DNA of 64,000 nt from Xylanimicrobium pachnodae JCM 13526 = NBRC 107786. Its GTDB lineage: Bacteria; Actinomycetota; Actinomycetes; Actinomycetales; Cellulomonadaceae. Under the pieces are notes generated by a model. That model was not told where the DNA came from. It ran no database searches and saw nothing but the letters and a program-made list of their open reading frames with translations. The position numbers and the translations under genes are program-made. The stretch covers positions 1 through 64,000 of the forward strand of contig BCWJ01000015.1 of NCBI GenBank assembly GCA_001592145.1. The letters run 5' to 3'. The first letter of the stretch is position 1; each line of letters opens with the position of its first letter. This document shows, in pieces, positions 49,781-59,050 of this stretch.

Positions 49781-52482
49781 TCCGGGTCTCCCTGCGCGGC
49801 GTCGCCGAGCACCTGGTCCGGTTCGCCCTCTCGGTGCTCGCCGTCGCCCTGGGGGTCGCGTTCGTGGTGGGCACGTTCGCGTTCCGCGGCATGCTCTCGG
49901 CCACGTTCGACGACATCGTGGCCACCTCGATCAGCGCGGACGTGTACGTGCGCGGCGCCGACGCCGCACCGTCGTCGGGCAGCGCACCCGCGCAGGACGC
50001 GACGGCGTCGGCGTCGGGCATGACACAGCAACGCAACCCGGTACCGGCGGACCTGGCGACCGCGATCGCGAGGGTCGACGGCGTCGCCCACGCGCTGCCC
50101 GACTACTCCGGACCCGTGGTGCTCGTGGGCGCCGACGGCACGGCCGTGACCACGCAGGGTCCGCCGTCGATCGCGTTCGGTCACGACCCCGACTTCCCCA
50201 CGGCCCACCTCACGGCCGGGCACTGGCCCGGCCCGGGCGAGATGGCGCTGGAGACGGGCACGGTCACGGCGTCCGGCCTGGCCGTCGGGGACACGACCAC
50301 CGTGGTGCTCGGCGACAGCCCCAGCACCATGACCGTCTCCGGCACGTTCGCCATCGACGCCGCCGCCGCGGGCGCGGTGCTCGTGGTGATCGACTCCGAC
50401 ACGGCCCGCGAGGCGTTCGCCCCCGACGGGCAGGTGCAGCAGATCGCCGTGTACGCGGACTCCGGCGTCAGCCCCGACGCGCTGGCGCAGCGGATCGACG
50501 ACGCCCTCCCCGCCAGCGCGAACGCGCAGGCCGTCACCGGCGACGTGGTGCGCGACGAGGCCACCGCGTCGATCCAGGACGCCCTCGGGTTCCTGCAGAC
50601 GTTCCTGCTGATCTTCGCCGCCATCGCGCTCGTGGTGGGCGCGTTCATCATCACCAACGCGTTCGCGATGGCGGTGCGCGAACGCCAGCGCGAGCACGCC
50701 CTGCTGCGCGCCATCGGTGCCTCCCCGACGCAGGTGTTCGCGACGGTGCTCGCGCAGGCGCTCGCCGTGGGGGTCGTGGGGTCGGGTATCGGCGCCGGGC
50801 TGGGTATCGCGCTGGTGCACGGCATCCGGGCCGTGCTGGACCGGTTCGGCATGCCGTTCGCGGGGCGTATCCCGCTCACGGGCGGGCAGTTCGCGGCGGC
50901 GATCGCGCTCGGCACGGTCCTGTGCCTGGTCGCGGCGGCCCTGCCCGCCCGCAAGGCGGCGCTGGTCCCGCCCGTGGAGGCCATGCGCGACGACGTCGCC
51001 CCTGAGCGCCGGGTGCGCGCCCGTGCGGTGTCCGGCGTGCTGCTCGCCGGCGCCGGGGTGGCCCTGCTGGTGCTGGCCTCCCGGCTCGGCACGGTGGCCG
51101 GACTCGGGGCGGGGTTCGGGGCGAGCCCCCGCGTGACGGGGTGGGCGTGGCTCGACACGCGCAGCCCCACCTGGGTGCTCGGCGTCGGCGCCGGACTGCT
51201 GCTGGTGGGCGTGCTCACGGGGTCGCCCGCGGTGGCGCGCGGGGTGCTGCGCGGGCTCGGCGCCCCGGCCGTGTGGTGGCTCGGGACGCTGGGCAGGCTG
51301 GCCCGCGGCAACGTGACCCGCAACCCGCGCCGCACGGCCGCGACGGCCGGGGCCCTGACGATCGGGATGGCCCTGGTGGCCTGCACGGGCATCATCGCGG
51401 CGTCCGCGCGCGAGTCGGTCGCCACCATCGTCGACGCGGAGATGCGCGCGCCCCTGGTGGTCGACTCGCCCACGTTCCGCATCCCGGCCGACGCCGTGGA
51501 CGCCGTGCGCGCGGTGCCCGGCGTGGGGAGCACCGAGGTGGTGCGCCTGGCGAGCGCGGCCGTGGCCACCTCCGAGAGCGCCACGCCCGAGAACTCGGCG
51601 CCCGACGACGCCACGCCCGACGCCGCCACGTCCGACGACGGGCACGCGCAGGCCGCCACCGTCATCGGGGTGAGCACCACCTTCTTCACGGACGCCCTGC
51701 GCGTCCAGGCGCTCGACGGCGACCCGGCCACCGCGCTGATCGGCGGCAAGGCGGCCGTGGGGCGCACCGCGGCGCGGACCCTGGGGGTGGGCGTCGGGGA
51801 CGAGCTCACGATCGGCCAGGGCGCGCTGGCCCGCACCGTGACGGTGGGCGCCGTCTTCGAGAGCCAGATCGTGGGCACCACGCTCGCCCTGCCGAGCGCT
51901 GTGTTCGACGCCGTCGTGCCGCCCACCCAGGAGTCGGTGCGCGCGATCTACGTGCTCCCGGCCCAGGGCACCGACGTCGCCACCCTCCAGGCGGACCTGC
52001 GCGACGCGGTCAAGCCGTTCCTGGTGGTCTCGGTGCGCGACCACGCGGAGACCACCTCCGCCGTGGCCGGGCAGGTGGACCAGGCCATCGCGATCCTGTA
52101 CGCGCTGCTCGCCCTGTCGATCGTGATCGCGCTGCTCGGCATCGTGAACACGCTGGCCCTCTCGGTGGTGGAGCGGACGCGGGAGATCGGCCTGCTGCGC
52201 GCGGTCGGGCTGGGCAGGCTGCAGCTCTCCGCCGTGATCGCGCTGGAGTCGGTGCTCATCGCCGTCTACGGCACGGTGCTGGGGGTCGCGACGGGCACCG
52301 CCGTGGCCGCCGCCCTGCCCGGTGTCCTGGCCGACCAGGGCCTGACCCGCCTCGCGATCCCCTGGGGCCAGGTGCTCCTGGTGCTCGCCGCCGCCGTCGT
52401 CATCGGCCTGCTCGCCTCGATCGGCCCCGCGGTGCGGGCGGCGCGGCTCCCCATCCTGGACGCCGTCGCTACTGCCGACTGA
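49777..52482 (+). CDS. FtsX/MacB-family ABC transporter permease
   Basis: A 901-residue permease. One N-terminal membrane helix (LVRFALSVLAVALGVAFVVG), a large extracytoplasmic domain (about 45-260), then three helices containing the FtsX domain (about 265-400: FAMAVRERQREHALLRAIGA), further helices, a second extracytoplasmic domain (about 545-760), and a second FtsX domain (TLALSVVERTREIGLLRAVG, about 795). This two-FtsX layout with large outer domains is typical of actinobacterial MacB-like proteins. The start GTG overlaps the ATPase stop. The 3' end overlaps the convergent small gene by 14 bp. Confidence 0.94.
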   Translation: MIRVSLRGVAEHLVRFALSVLAVALGVAFVVGTFAFRGMLSATFDDIVATSISADVYVRGADAAPSSGSAPAQDATASASGMTQQRNPVPADLATAIARVDGVAHALPDYSGPVVLVGADGTAVTTQGPPSIAFGHDPDFPTAHLTAGHWPGPGEMALETGTVTASGLAVGDTTTVVLGDSPSTMTVSGTFAIDAAAAGAVLVVIDSDTAREAFAPDGQVQQIAVYADSGVSPDALAQRIDDALPASANAQAVTGDVVRDEATASIQDALGFLQTFLLIFAAIALVVGAFIITNAFAMAVRERQREHALLRAIGASPTQVFATVLAQALAVGVVGSGIGAGLGIALVHGIRAVLDRFGMPFAGRIPLTGGQFAAAIALGTVLCLVAAALPARKAALVPPVEAMRDDVAPERRVRARAVSGVLLAGAGVALLVLASRLGTVAGLGAGFGASPRVTGWAWLDTRSPTWVLGVGAGLLLVGVLTGSPAVARGVLRGLGAPAVWWLGTLGRLARGNVTRNPRRTAATAGALTIGMALVACTGIIAASARESVATIVDAEMRAPLVVDSPTFRIPADAVDAVRAVPGVGSTEVVRLASAAVATSESATPENSAPDDATPDAATSDDGHAQAATVIGVSTTFFTDALRVQALDGDPATALIGGKAAVGRTAARTLGVGVGDELTIGQGALARTVTVGAVFESQIVGTTLALPSAVFDAVVPPTQESVRAIYVLPAQGTDVATLQADLRDAVKPFLVVSVRDHAETTSAVAGQVDQAIAILYALLALSIVIALLGIVNTLALSVVERTREIGLLRAVGLGRLQLSAVIALESVLIAVYGTVLGVATGTAVAAALPGVLADQGLTRLAIPWGQVLLVLAAAVVIGLLASIGPAVRAARLPILDAVATAD

Positions 52483-52924
52483 GCGTGTCTTCCGAGACCA
52501 CCGTGGCGGTCCATCCGGGCTGGCGGGCGCCCTCGTCCGCGGGGTCGTCGCCGTCGGTGACGAGCATGAGCGCCGAGGTTCCGGGCCGCATCCGCTCCCG
52601 CAGATCCTCGACCTGCTCCTCGTCGAGGCCCGAGCGCAGAGAGTCGTCCATGAACGACATCCAGGCGAGGCCCCCGGCCAGCCCGGACGGGGCAGCGAAC
52701 AGCGTGCCGATGAGGTTGGACCAGAACACCGTCCACCCGGAGCGGGGCACGTGCTCGGACCGCTCCTGATGCAGGATCACGGGATCGTCCGCGCCGACCG
52801 GCCAACGCACCAGCACCTGGTCCAGCACGGTCCACCGTGCCTCGGGCGTCTCCGGGCCCAGCGCCTGCGCCGCGCGGGCAGCACCGTCCACCGAGTCGAA
52901 TGCCCAGATCGTCATGCGCGTCAT
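52469..52924 (-). CDS. DUF1269-like membrane-associated protein
   Basis: A 151-residue protein with the start MTRMTIWAFDSVDGAARAAQ, a hydrophobic Gly-rich middle segment (LIGTLFAAPSGLAGGLAWMS, about residues 81-100) and a C-terminal PGTSALMLVTDG strand. This is the layout of small DUF1269-type proteins, which carry a glycine-zipper-like helix; function is unknown. AGGAGG precedes the ATG at 52924. Its last 14 bases overlap the end of the convergent permease gene. Confidence 0.75.
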   Translation of the reverse strand: MTRMTIWAFDSVDGAARAAQALGPETPEARWTVLDQVLVRWPVGADDPVILHQERSEHVPRSGWTVFWSNLIGTLFAAPSGLAGGLAWMSFMDDSLRSGLDEEQVEDLRERMRPGTSALMLVTDGDDPADEGARQPGWTATVVSEDTLSRQ

Positions 52925-53014
52925 TGCGACCACCTCCTGACTTGGGACGGTACCGGTCCGGTGGGCGTCCCGACCAGGCTACGGCGCAGTCCACGACATC
53001 CGGGCGACAGCCTG

Positions 53015-54250
53015 TCAGCCTGGGCCCAGGTGGCCCAGCGAGACGACGTGGACGCCGTCGTCCCGGGTGTAGCTGGTTGCGCCGGCCGTGAGCACCACCA
53101 GGGCGGAGAGCTGTGCGCGCGACGCGTCCGAGACCCTGGCGGCCAGCGCCGACAGCGACCTCGCCGCCGCGTCGATGGCCTTCGCGCCACCGAGCTTGAC
53201 CTCGAACGCCGCCCATCGACCGTCCGCGAGCTCGACGATCGCGTCCACCTCGCGACCCGCCTCATCGCGGTAGTGATAGACCGCGCCCCCCAGGGCGTCG
53301 GCATAGACCCGCAGGTCCCGGACGCACAGCGACTCGAAGAAGAACCCGAACGTGTTCAGATCGTCGAGCAAGGATCGAGGACTCGCGCCCAACGCCGCCG
53401 CGGCGAGCGAAGGGTCGACGAAGTGCCACTTGGGCTGCACCCGGAGCCGGACTCGCGACCTCAGGCGCGGCGCCCACGCCGGCTGCTCCTCGACGACGAA
53501 CACCCGGGTCAAGGCATCGAGGTAGGACCGCACGGTCTGCGCCGAGACCTCCGCTTCCACGCCCAGCTTGGTCGCGGCGATCTCGGTCGCGATGTTGCGC
53601 GCGAGCGCACGCTGCAGGGCGCGCATCCGCTGGGGGTCCACGCGAATGTCGGCGCCGGGGAGGTCGACGCGCGCAATATCGTCCAGATAGCTGGTGAGGT
53701 AGTCCCGCGCCGAGCGGGTCGGCTGGTTCACCAGGGCGGGCCACCCACCGCGGACCGCCAGGTCGGCGTAGTCCTCGACTGTCGGGCCTCCGATCGCGGC
53801 GGCACCCCCGCCGTCGAGCAGCGCCCGGAGCCCCACCTCGCCCGAGCCCTCACCACTCTCCGCGAGGGCCATCGGACGCAGCGTGATCCGGCGGAATCGC
53901 CCGGCTCCGCTGTGGCGTGTCACGTCGTCGGACGGCGTTGCCGACCCCGTGAGGATGAACTGGCCCGGCACGCCGCGGTCATCGACCTCGTGGCGCACGG
54001 CGTTCCAGAGTGTCGGTGCGAGCTGCCACTCGTCGATGAGACGAGGGGTGGCGCCGGCGAGGACGGTTCGGGGGGAGGCGTCGGCCAGCGCAGCGAGCTC
54101 CGGTGACGCGTCGAGACGGATCGAGCTCGCAGCGTTCTCCAGCCCCGTGGTCGTCTTCCCGGTGGCGCGGGCACCCTGGAGGATCACCGCGCCGAAGGTC
54201 TCCAGCGCGTCACGGACGGTCTGGTCGGCGACCCGTGCCCGATAGGCCAT
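53015..54250 (-). CDS. AAA ATPase with DUF4143 (possible nuclease-like C-terminus)
   Basis: A 411-residue protein of the AAA/DUF4143 family. Walker A GARATGKTTT (about residue 26), Walker-B-like RLIDEWQLAP (about 70), sensor FILTGSATPS, then the DUF4143 region (LTSYLDDIARVDLPG, NIATEIAATKLGVEAEVSAQTVRSYL) with a winged-helix look, and a PD-(D/E)XK-like end REVDAIVELADGRWAAFEVKLG (about 325-348). Function of the family is unclear; some genes behave as selfish or toxin-antitoxin-like modules. The ATG is preceded closely by a 23-bp tandem-repeat array that probably serves as an operator. Confidence 0.88.
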   Translation of the reverse strand: MAYRARVADQTVRDALETFGAVILQGARATGKTTTGLENAASSIRLDASPELAALADASPRTVLAGATPRLIDEWQLAPTLWNAVRHEVDDRGVPGQFILTGSATPSDDVTRHSGAGRFRRITLRPMALAESGEGSGEVGLRALLDGGGAAAIGGPTVEDYADLAVRGGWPALVNQPTRSARDYLTSYLDDIARVDLPGADIRVDPQRMRALQRALARNIATEIAATKLGVEAEVSAQTVRSYLDALTRVFVVEEQPAWAPRLRSRVRLRVQPKWHFVDPSLAAAALGASPRSLLDDLNTFGFFFESLCVRDLRVYADALGGAVYHYRDEAGREVDAIVELADGRWAAFEVKLGGAKAIDAAARSLSALAARVSDASRAQLSALVVLTAGATSYTRDDGVHVVSLGHLGPG

Positions 54251-54261
54251 GACCTGTATGT

Positions 54262-54344
54262 TAGCACTCTTGCGATGATCTCAGTATCACTTTTACGTAA
54301 ATCTCGATATCACTCTTGCGACGATCTCAGTATCACTCCTGCGG
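54262..54344. repeat. 23-bp tandem-repeat (iteron-like) array upstream of the DUF4143 gene
   Basis: Three and a half units: 54262-54284, 54285-54307, 54308-54330 and partial 54331-54344. Units 1 and 3 differ at two or three bases (T[A]GCACTCTTGCGATGAT / TATCACTCTTGCGACGAT); unit 2 is more diverged (TATCACTTTTACGTAAATC). The array begins 11 bp from the ATG, covers the expected promoter, and is AT-richer than the surroundings. An autoregulatory operator is the simplest reading. Confidence 0.85.
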
Positions 54345-54439
54345 TCCCGGGGACCGCCAACAGGGGTTCGTCTCACCGCTGTCAGAGGTTGCTGGCATCG
54401 TGATCCCCGTCATATTTCAGTCGCGAGGGGAGCAGCCCA

Positions 54440-55237
54440 GTGAGCGAGAGCCTTGTCCGCGTGGAACGCCGCCCCGTGGATCGACCCACGGGACCCCGCG
54501 CTGTGGCACCTGCCAGCACCGCCGACGACGACTTCACCGGGACCGTCCTCAACTGGGACGCCATGCCCGAAGAGAGCCGCTCCGCAGCGTTCTGGGAAAC
54601 GGAGGCCATCGGCGAGCACGTCGAGCGCCTGTCGCGGGGAGCGCTGCGGATCAACGGCGTCCCCCATCAGCGGATGCTCGGTTGGCGGGCCTACATCGAC
54701 CGCGTCGTGGTGGCCACCGCGGTGCGAGCACTCCGCCGTCGACCGGACGGCAGACTGGAACCCTCCGGCGCGTGGCGCCACCACAACACGGAGATCCTTG
54801 TCCCGTCGGCACCGGCCCGTCGTAGGGATGGGACCGTCCCGATGGACAAAGCGTCGTCGCCTGCGCCGGGACCGTCGGCACCGGCGCCCCGCCTGCCGGA
54901 TGACCAGCACGCCGCGGCGCAAGCCGTCGCCTTCCTCCCCACGGTGGTCCAGCAGGGCTTCATCGACGCCGTTCCCAGCCCGCGCCTCTGGCTGGGGTCC
55001 CTCGTGCAGTGGAAGGACGGTGACGGCTATCCCGAGAGACACCGCCTGGACTCCCTTCGCCTCGACACCCTCCGAGCCGTCGTCTTGGTCGCTGAGCGCC
55101 GCTTGCCGGGGACGCTCGGTTACCGCGACGCCGATGCGGCGCGCACCGTTCTTGCCACCACGGCATGGAACGTCACGCAGGTGACGTACGACCTTTCCCC
55201 CGGGCAGCGCGCGATCCCTGGCGGGGCCACACGGTGA
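54440..55237 (+). CDS. Hypothetical protein translationally coupled to a J-domain protein
   Basis: A 265-residue soluble protein with no recognised domain. Residues 1-40 and about 128-150 are low-complexity (PAPGPSAPAPRLP); the ordered parts are about 40-125 (SAAFWETEAIGEHVERLSRG, MLGWRAYIDRVVVATAVRAL) and 150-250 (VAFLPTVVQQGFIDAVPSPR, LRAVVLVAERRLPGTLGYRD). The second part has an Arg-Asp-Thr/Leu-rich helix but no catalytic motif. The GTG at 54440 follows GAGGGGAG. The stop overlaps the J-domain gene by GTGA, so both are made together. The function is not evident. Confidence 0.7.
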   Translation: MSESLVRVERRPVDRPTGPRAVAPASTADDDFTGTVLNWDAMPEESRSAAFWETEAIGEHVERLSRGALRINGVPHQRMLGWRAYIDRVVVATAVRALRRRPDGRLEPSGAWRHHNTEILVPSAPARRRDGTVPMDKASSPAPGPSAPAPRLPDDQHAAAQAVAFLPTVVQQGFIDAVPSPRLWLGSLVQWKDGDGYPERHRLDSLRLDTLRAVVLVAERRLPGTLGYRDADAARTVLATTAWNVTQVTYDLSPGQRAIPGGATR

Positions 55238-56292
55238 CCTCCTACTACGACGTCCTGGGACTGGAGCCGGATGCCTCGGCCGCGCAGGTACGGGCCGCAT
55301 TCCGGCGGCTCGCTCGCGCGCACCATCCGGATCGGGGCGGTTCCGCGGAGGCGTTTCACAGGATCGAGTCGGCCTTCGCCGTACTGGGCAATGCTGCAAG
55401 TCGTGCCTCCTACGACGCCGACTGCGCTGCACCAGATGAGCCCGCACACCCCGAAGCCACCCCGGAACCAGCGTGGGGAACCGAACGCCCGGCAGCCCCC
55501 GACCCCAGGCCAGAGCACCAACCGAGCGCAGAACCTGGCCCATCCACCGCATCGAACGGCTTCGTGCCCCTGACGTGGACCGCACCCCCGTTACCTCCGC
55601 AACCGGGCGCCCCTCGTCGCTCCCGGGCAGGACGACGGTGGGGGCTGGCCGCGATCGTGGCCTACGCACTCGTCGTCGCGGCCAGCATCGGCGTCGCTCT
55701 CGCGCCACAACTCGATGCCAGCGGTGTCCCTGTCGCGGTCACATTCCTCGCCATCGTGTGCTTCCACCGTGCCGTGCGACCAGCCGCCGCAGGCGCCGCC
55801 TGGATCGTGGCCGAAGCACTTCTCGCGGTGTTCGCCGTCGGCTCCGCCGCCCGGCCGTTCACCGACATGGCAGGAAACCCGAACAGTTTCGCGGGGGCGG
55901 CCGGGCTTCTTCTCGTGGGCGTCATCATCACCGGCGCCGAGGTGGCTCGGGCAAGCCAGCGGCGCGCCACGGCCAGAAACGCGGCCGCCTGGCAGTCGTA
56001 CAAGGAGGCTGCGTGGCTCAAGGAGCTCGCCGAGGCCTGGCACGCCCTGCTTGTCCAGTCCCAGCAGCCAGGGAAGTGCGTGCGATGGATTGTGGCAGCA
56101 TCGCCGGTCGGCTCCAAGACACACGCCCTGCTCGAGGAACCGGGCTCCACCGCACGCGAGAACCGGTGGCTCTGGGGAACGTGGCAGAGTCAGACCTGGG
56201 TAGTGGTGGACACGCGAACCGACGAGGTGACCCACTGGGCGCATGCCGACGCACCTGATGCCTGGAACCGCCTCGGGCCGCGCGCCGGGTGA
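55234..56292 (+). CDS. Membrane-anchored J-domain (DnaJ-like) protein
   Basis: A 352-residue protein starting with a J-domain: SYYDVLGLEPDASAAQVRAA and the invariant HPD as AHHPDRGGSAE (residues about 29-38). A Pro/Glu-rich linker (about 70-125) leads to four hydrophobic segments (about 133-240: AIVAYALVVAASIGVALAP, VAVTFLAIVCFHRAV, AAWIVAEALLAVFAVG, FAGAAGLLLVGVIITGAE). A helix rich in Ala/Arg and a C-terminal WGTWQSQTWVVVDTRTDEVT domain follow. It should recruit an Hsp70 (DnaK) ATPase to the membrane. The GTG at 55234 overlaps the preceding gene's stop. Ends 10 bp from topA. Confidence 0.85.
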   Translation: MTSYYDVLGLEPDASAAQVRAAFRRLARAHHPDRGGSAEAFHRIESAFAVLGNAASRASYDADCAAPDEPAHPEATPEPAWGTERPAAPDPRPEHQPSAEPGPSTASNGFVPLTWTAPPLPPQPGAPRRSRAGRRWGLAAIVAYALVVAASIGVALAPQLDASGVPVAVTFLAIVCFHRAVRPAAAGAAWIVAEALLAVFAVGSAARPFTDMAGNPNSFAGAAGLLLVGVIITGAEVARASQRRATARNAAAWQSYKEAAWLKELAEAWHALLVQSQQPGKCVRWIVAASPVGSKTHALLEEPGSTARENRWLWGTWQSQTWVVVDTRTDEVTHWAHADAPDAWNRLGPRAG

Positions 56293-56302
56293 GAATCGTG
56301 CG

Positions 56303-59050
56303 TTACTTCTTGGCCGCCGCCTTCTTCGCGGGGGCCTTCTTGGCGGGCGCCTTGCGCGTCGTGGTGCGCTTCTTGGCCGGTCCCGCCGCCCGCTTCTCGG
56401 CCAGCAGCTCGATGGCGCGTTCGGGGGTGATGGACTCCGGGGTCAGGTCGCGCGGCAGCGTCCGGTTGGTCTCGCCGTCGGTCACGTAGGGGCCGAACCG
56501 CCCGTCCTTGACCGTGATCGGCTTGCCCGACGTCGGGTCGTCGCCCAGCTCGCGCAGCGGCGGCACGGCGGCGCGCGCCCCCCGGCGCTTGGGCTCGGCG
56601 TAGATCTTGAGCGCCTCGTCCAGCGTGATGGTCAGGAGCTGCGCCTCGGACGCGATGGTGCGCGAGTCGGTCCCCTTCTTCAGGTAGGGCCCGTAGCGGC
56701 CGTTCTGCGCGGTGATCTCGACGCCGTCGGCCGGGTCGACGCCGACGACGCGGGGCAGCGAGAGCAGCTTGAGCGCGTCGTCGAGCGTGATGGTCGCCAG
56801 GTCCATGTCCTTGAACAGGGAGCCGGTGCGCGGCTTGGGCAGGGCGGCGAGCGCCTTCTTCTTGGCGGCGGCGCTCAGGCCCTCGTCCAGCACGGGCTCG
56901 GGCAGCACCTCGGTCACGTACGGGCCGTACCGGCCGGCCTTGGCGACGATCTCGTGGCCGGACGCCGGGTCGACGCCGAGCGAGCGGCCGTCGTCGGCGC
57001 CCGCGGCGAGCAGCTCGCGCGCCTTCTCCACGGTCAGCTCGTCGGGGGCGAGGTCGTCGGGCACGGAGGCGCGCGGCGGGGTGGCACCCTCGGCGACGGG
57101 CGCGGACAGGTCCTCGATGTAGGGGCCGTAGCGGCCCACGCGCAGGCGGATGCCGTCGCCGATGGCCACCGAGTTGATGGCCACGGGGTCGATCTCGCCC
57201 AGGTTCTCGACCAGGTGCTTGAGACCCCCGGCCGCTTCGTCCGCCTGGCCGTCGTCACCGAAGTAGAACTCGGTGAGCCAGGCGCGGCGCTCGCGCGCAC
57301 CCGCGGCGATCTCGTCGAGGTCCTGCTCCATGGTGGCCGTGAACCGGTAGTCCACGAGGGAGCCGAAGTGCTCCTCGAGCAGCTTGGTCACGGCGAAGGC
57401 GAGCCACGTGGGGACGAGCGCCTGCCCGGAGGTGCGCACGTACCCGCGGTCCTGGATGGTGGAGATGGTGGCCGCGTAGGTGGACGGGCGGCCGATGCCG
57501 AGCTCTTCGAGCGCCTTGACCAGCGACGCCTCGGTGAAGCGCGCGGGCGGCGTGGTCGAGTGGCCGTCGGCCGTCAGGTCGCGGCCGTCGAGCGCGTCAC
57601 CCTCGGCCATGCGCGGCAGCCGCGCATCGCCCTTGCGGCCCGCGGCGCCCTCGGAGTCCTCCGTGTCCGTGGACTCCTCGTACGCGGCGAGGAACCCGCG
57701 GAACGTGATGACGGTGCCCGACGCCGAGAACACGGCGTCCTTGCCCGCCAGGTCCCCGGCCGCGGCCGAGAGCACGGCCCCCAGGCGCACCGACGCCGTC
57801 GACCCCTTCGCGTCGGCCATCTGCGAGGCGACCGTGCGCTTCCAGATGAGCTCGTAGAGGCGGAACTGGTCTCCCGACAGCTCGCGGGCCACCTGGGCGG
57901 GCGTGCGGAACGAGTCGCCGGCGGGGCGGATGGCCTCGTGCGCCTCCTGCGCCCCGGCGGACTTCGACTGGTACAGGCGCGGGGCGCCCGGGACGAACTC
58001 GGTGCCGTACAGCTCCGCGGCCTGCCGGCGGGCGGCGTCGATCGCCTCCGCGGACAGCGCCGGGGAGTCGGTACGCATATAGGTGATGTACCCGTTCTCG
58101 TACAGCGACTGCGCGGTGCGCATCGTGGCGCGGGCGTTCATGCGCAGCTTGCGCGACGCCTCCTGCTGGAGGGTCGAGGTGGTGAACGGCGCGGCGGGCT
58201 TGCGCGAGTACGGCTTGGTGTCGAGCGAGCGCACGGCGAACTCCGCGCCGTCCAGCCCGGCCACGACGGCCGTCGCGACGTCCTCCGAGCAGTGCACGAC
58301 ACCCGTACGCACCTTGAGGCGACCCCGGTCGTCGAAGTCCCGGCCGCTGGCCACCCGCTCCCCGCCGATGCCGGACAGGCGCGCGTCGAACAGCTGCCCC
58401 GCATCACCGCCGGACACGGGCGCGAACGAGCCGGTCACGTCCCAGTACGACGCCGGGACGAACGCCATGCGCTCGCGCTCCCTCTCCACCACGAGCCGGG
58501 TGGCCACGGACTGCACGCGCCCGGCCGAGAGACCCTGGCGCACTTTGCGCCACAGCACCGGCGAGACCTCGTAGCCGTACAGGCGGTCCAGGATGCGGCG
58601 CGTCTCCTGCGCGTCCACCAGATCGGTGTCCAGGTCGCGCGTCGACTCGAGCGCGCGCAGGATCGCCTCCTTGGTGATCTCGTGGAACACCATGCGGCGC
58701 ACCGGAACCTTGGGCTTGAGCTCCTGGATCAGGTGCCACGCGATGGCCTCGCCCTCGCGGTCCTCATCGGTGGCCAGGTAGAGCTCGTCGGCATCCTTGA
58801 GCAGCTTCTTCAGCTCGCGGACCTTGGCCTTCTTGTCCGCGTATACCTCGTAGTACGGCTCGAAGCCGTTCTCGACGTCGACGGCGAACTTGCCGTACGG
58901 ACCCTTCTTCATCTCGGCGGGCAGCTCGGAAGGCTGCGGCAGGTCGCGGATGTGGCCCACGCTGGCCTCCACCGCGAACCCCGCGCCGAGGTAGCCGGCG
59001 ATCTTGCGAGCCTTCGTGGGCGACTCGACGATCACAAGCTTGGTTGGCAT
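56303..59050 (-). CDS. topA: DNA topoisomerase I (type IA)
   Basis: A 915-residue enzyme that relaxes negative supercoils. TOPRIM domain at the N-terminus (KLVIVESPTKARKIAGYLG; ATDEDREGEAIAWH with the DxD-type acids), DRYGYEVSPVLW-type RLYGYEVSPVLWRK region, and catalytic tyrosine in NGYITYMRTDSPALS (about residue 327). The C-terminal third contains Topo C repeats, each ending RYGPYV/L (GRYGPYIEDL, GRYGPYVTEV, GRYGPYLKKG, GRFGPYVTDG), and a Lys-rich tail AKKAPAKKAPAKKAAAKK. Zinc ribbons are absent, as in other actinobacteria. Usually adjacent to tmk-holB; here separated by 18 kb. Confidence 0.97.
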   Translation of the reverse strand: MPTKLVIVESPTKARKIAGYLGAGFAVEASVGHIRDLPQPSELPAEMKKGPYGKFAVDVENGFEPYYEVYADKKAKVRELKKLLKDADELYLATDEDREGEAIAWHLIQELKPKVPVRRMVFHEITKEAILRALESTRDLDTDLVDAQETRRILDRLYGYEVSPVLWRKVRQGLSAGRVQSVATRLVVERERERMAFVPASYWDVTGSFAPVSGGDAGQLFDARLSGIGGERVASGRDFDDRGRLKVRTGVVHCSEDVATAVVAGLDGAEFAVRSLDTKPYSRKPAAPFTTSTLQQEASRKLRMNARATMRTAQSLYENGYITYMRTDSPALSAEAIDAARRQAAELYGTEFVPGAPRLYQSKSAGAQEAHEAIRPAGDSFRTPAQVARELSGDQFRLYELIWKRTVASQMADAKGSTASVRLGAVLSAAAGDLAGKDAVFSASGTVITFRGFLAAYEESTDTEDSEGAAGRKGDARLPRMAEGDALDGRDLTADGHSTTPPARFTEASLVKALEELGIGRPSTYAATISTIQDRGYVRTSGQALVPTWLAFAVTKLLEEHFGSLVDYRFTATMEQDLDEIAAGARERRAWLTEFYFGDDGQADEAAGGLKHLVENLGEIDPVAINSVAIGDGIRLRVGRYGPYIEDLSAPVAEGATPPRASVPDDLAPDELTVEKARELLAAGADDGRSLGVDPASGHEIVAKAGRYGPYVTEVLPEPVLDEGLSAAAKKKALAALPKPRTGSLFKDMDLATITLDDALKLLSLPRVVGVDPADGVEITAQNGRYGPYLKKGTDSRTIASEAQLLTITLDEALKIYAEPKRRGARAAVPPLRELGDDPTSGKPITVKDGRFGPYVTDGETNRTLPRDLTPESITPERAIELLAEKRAAGPAKKRTTTRKAPAKKAPAKKAAAKK

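Noticed and set aside
49777-52482. Drug-efflux (MacB) function for the ABC pair
   Set aside because: Sequence shows only the MacB/FtsX class; no resistance-linked partner protein (MacA-type) is encoded, so no drug role is claimed.
54262-54344. Possible CRISPR array
   Set aside because: Units abut directly with no spacers and no cas genes are present; a tandem-repeat operator fits better.
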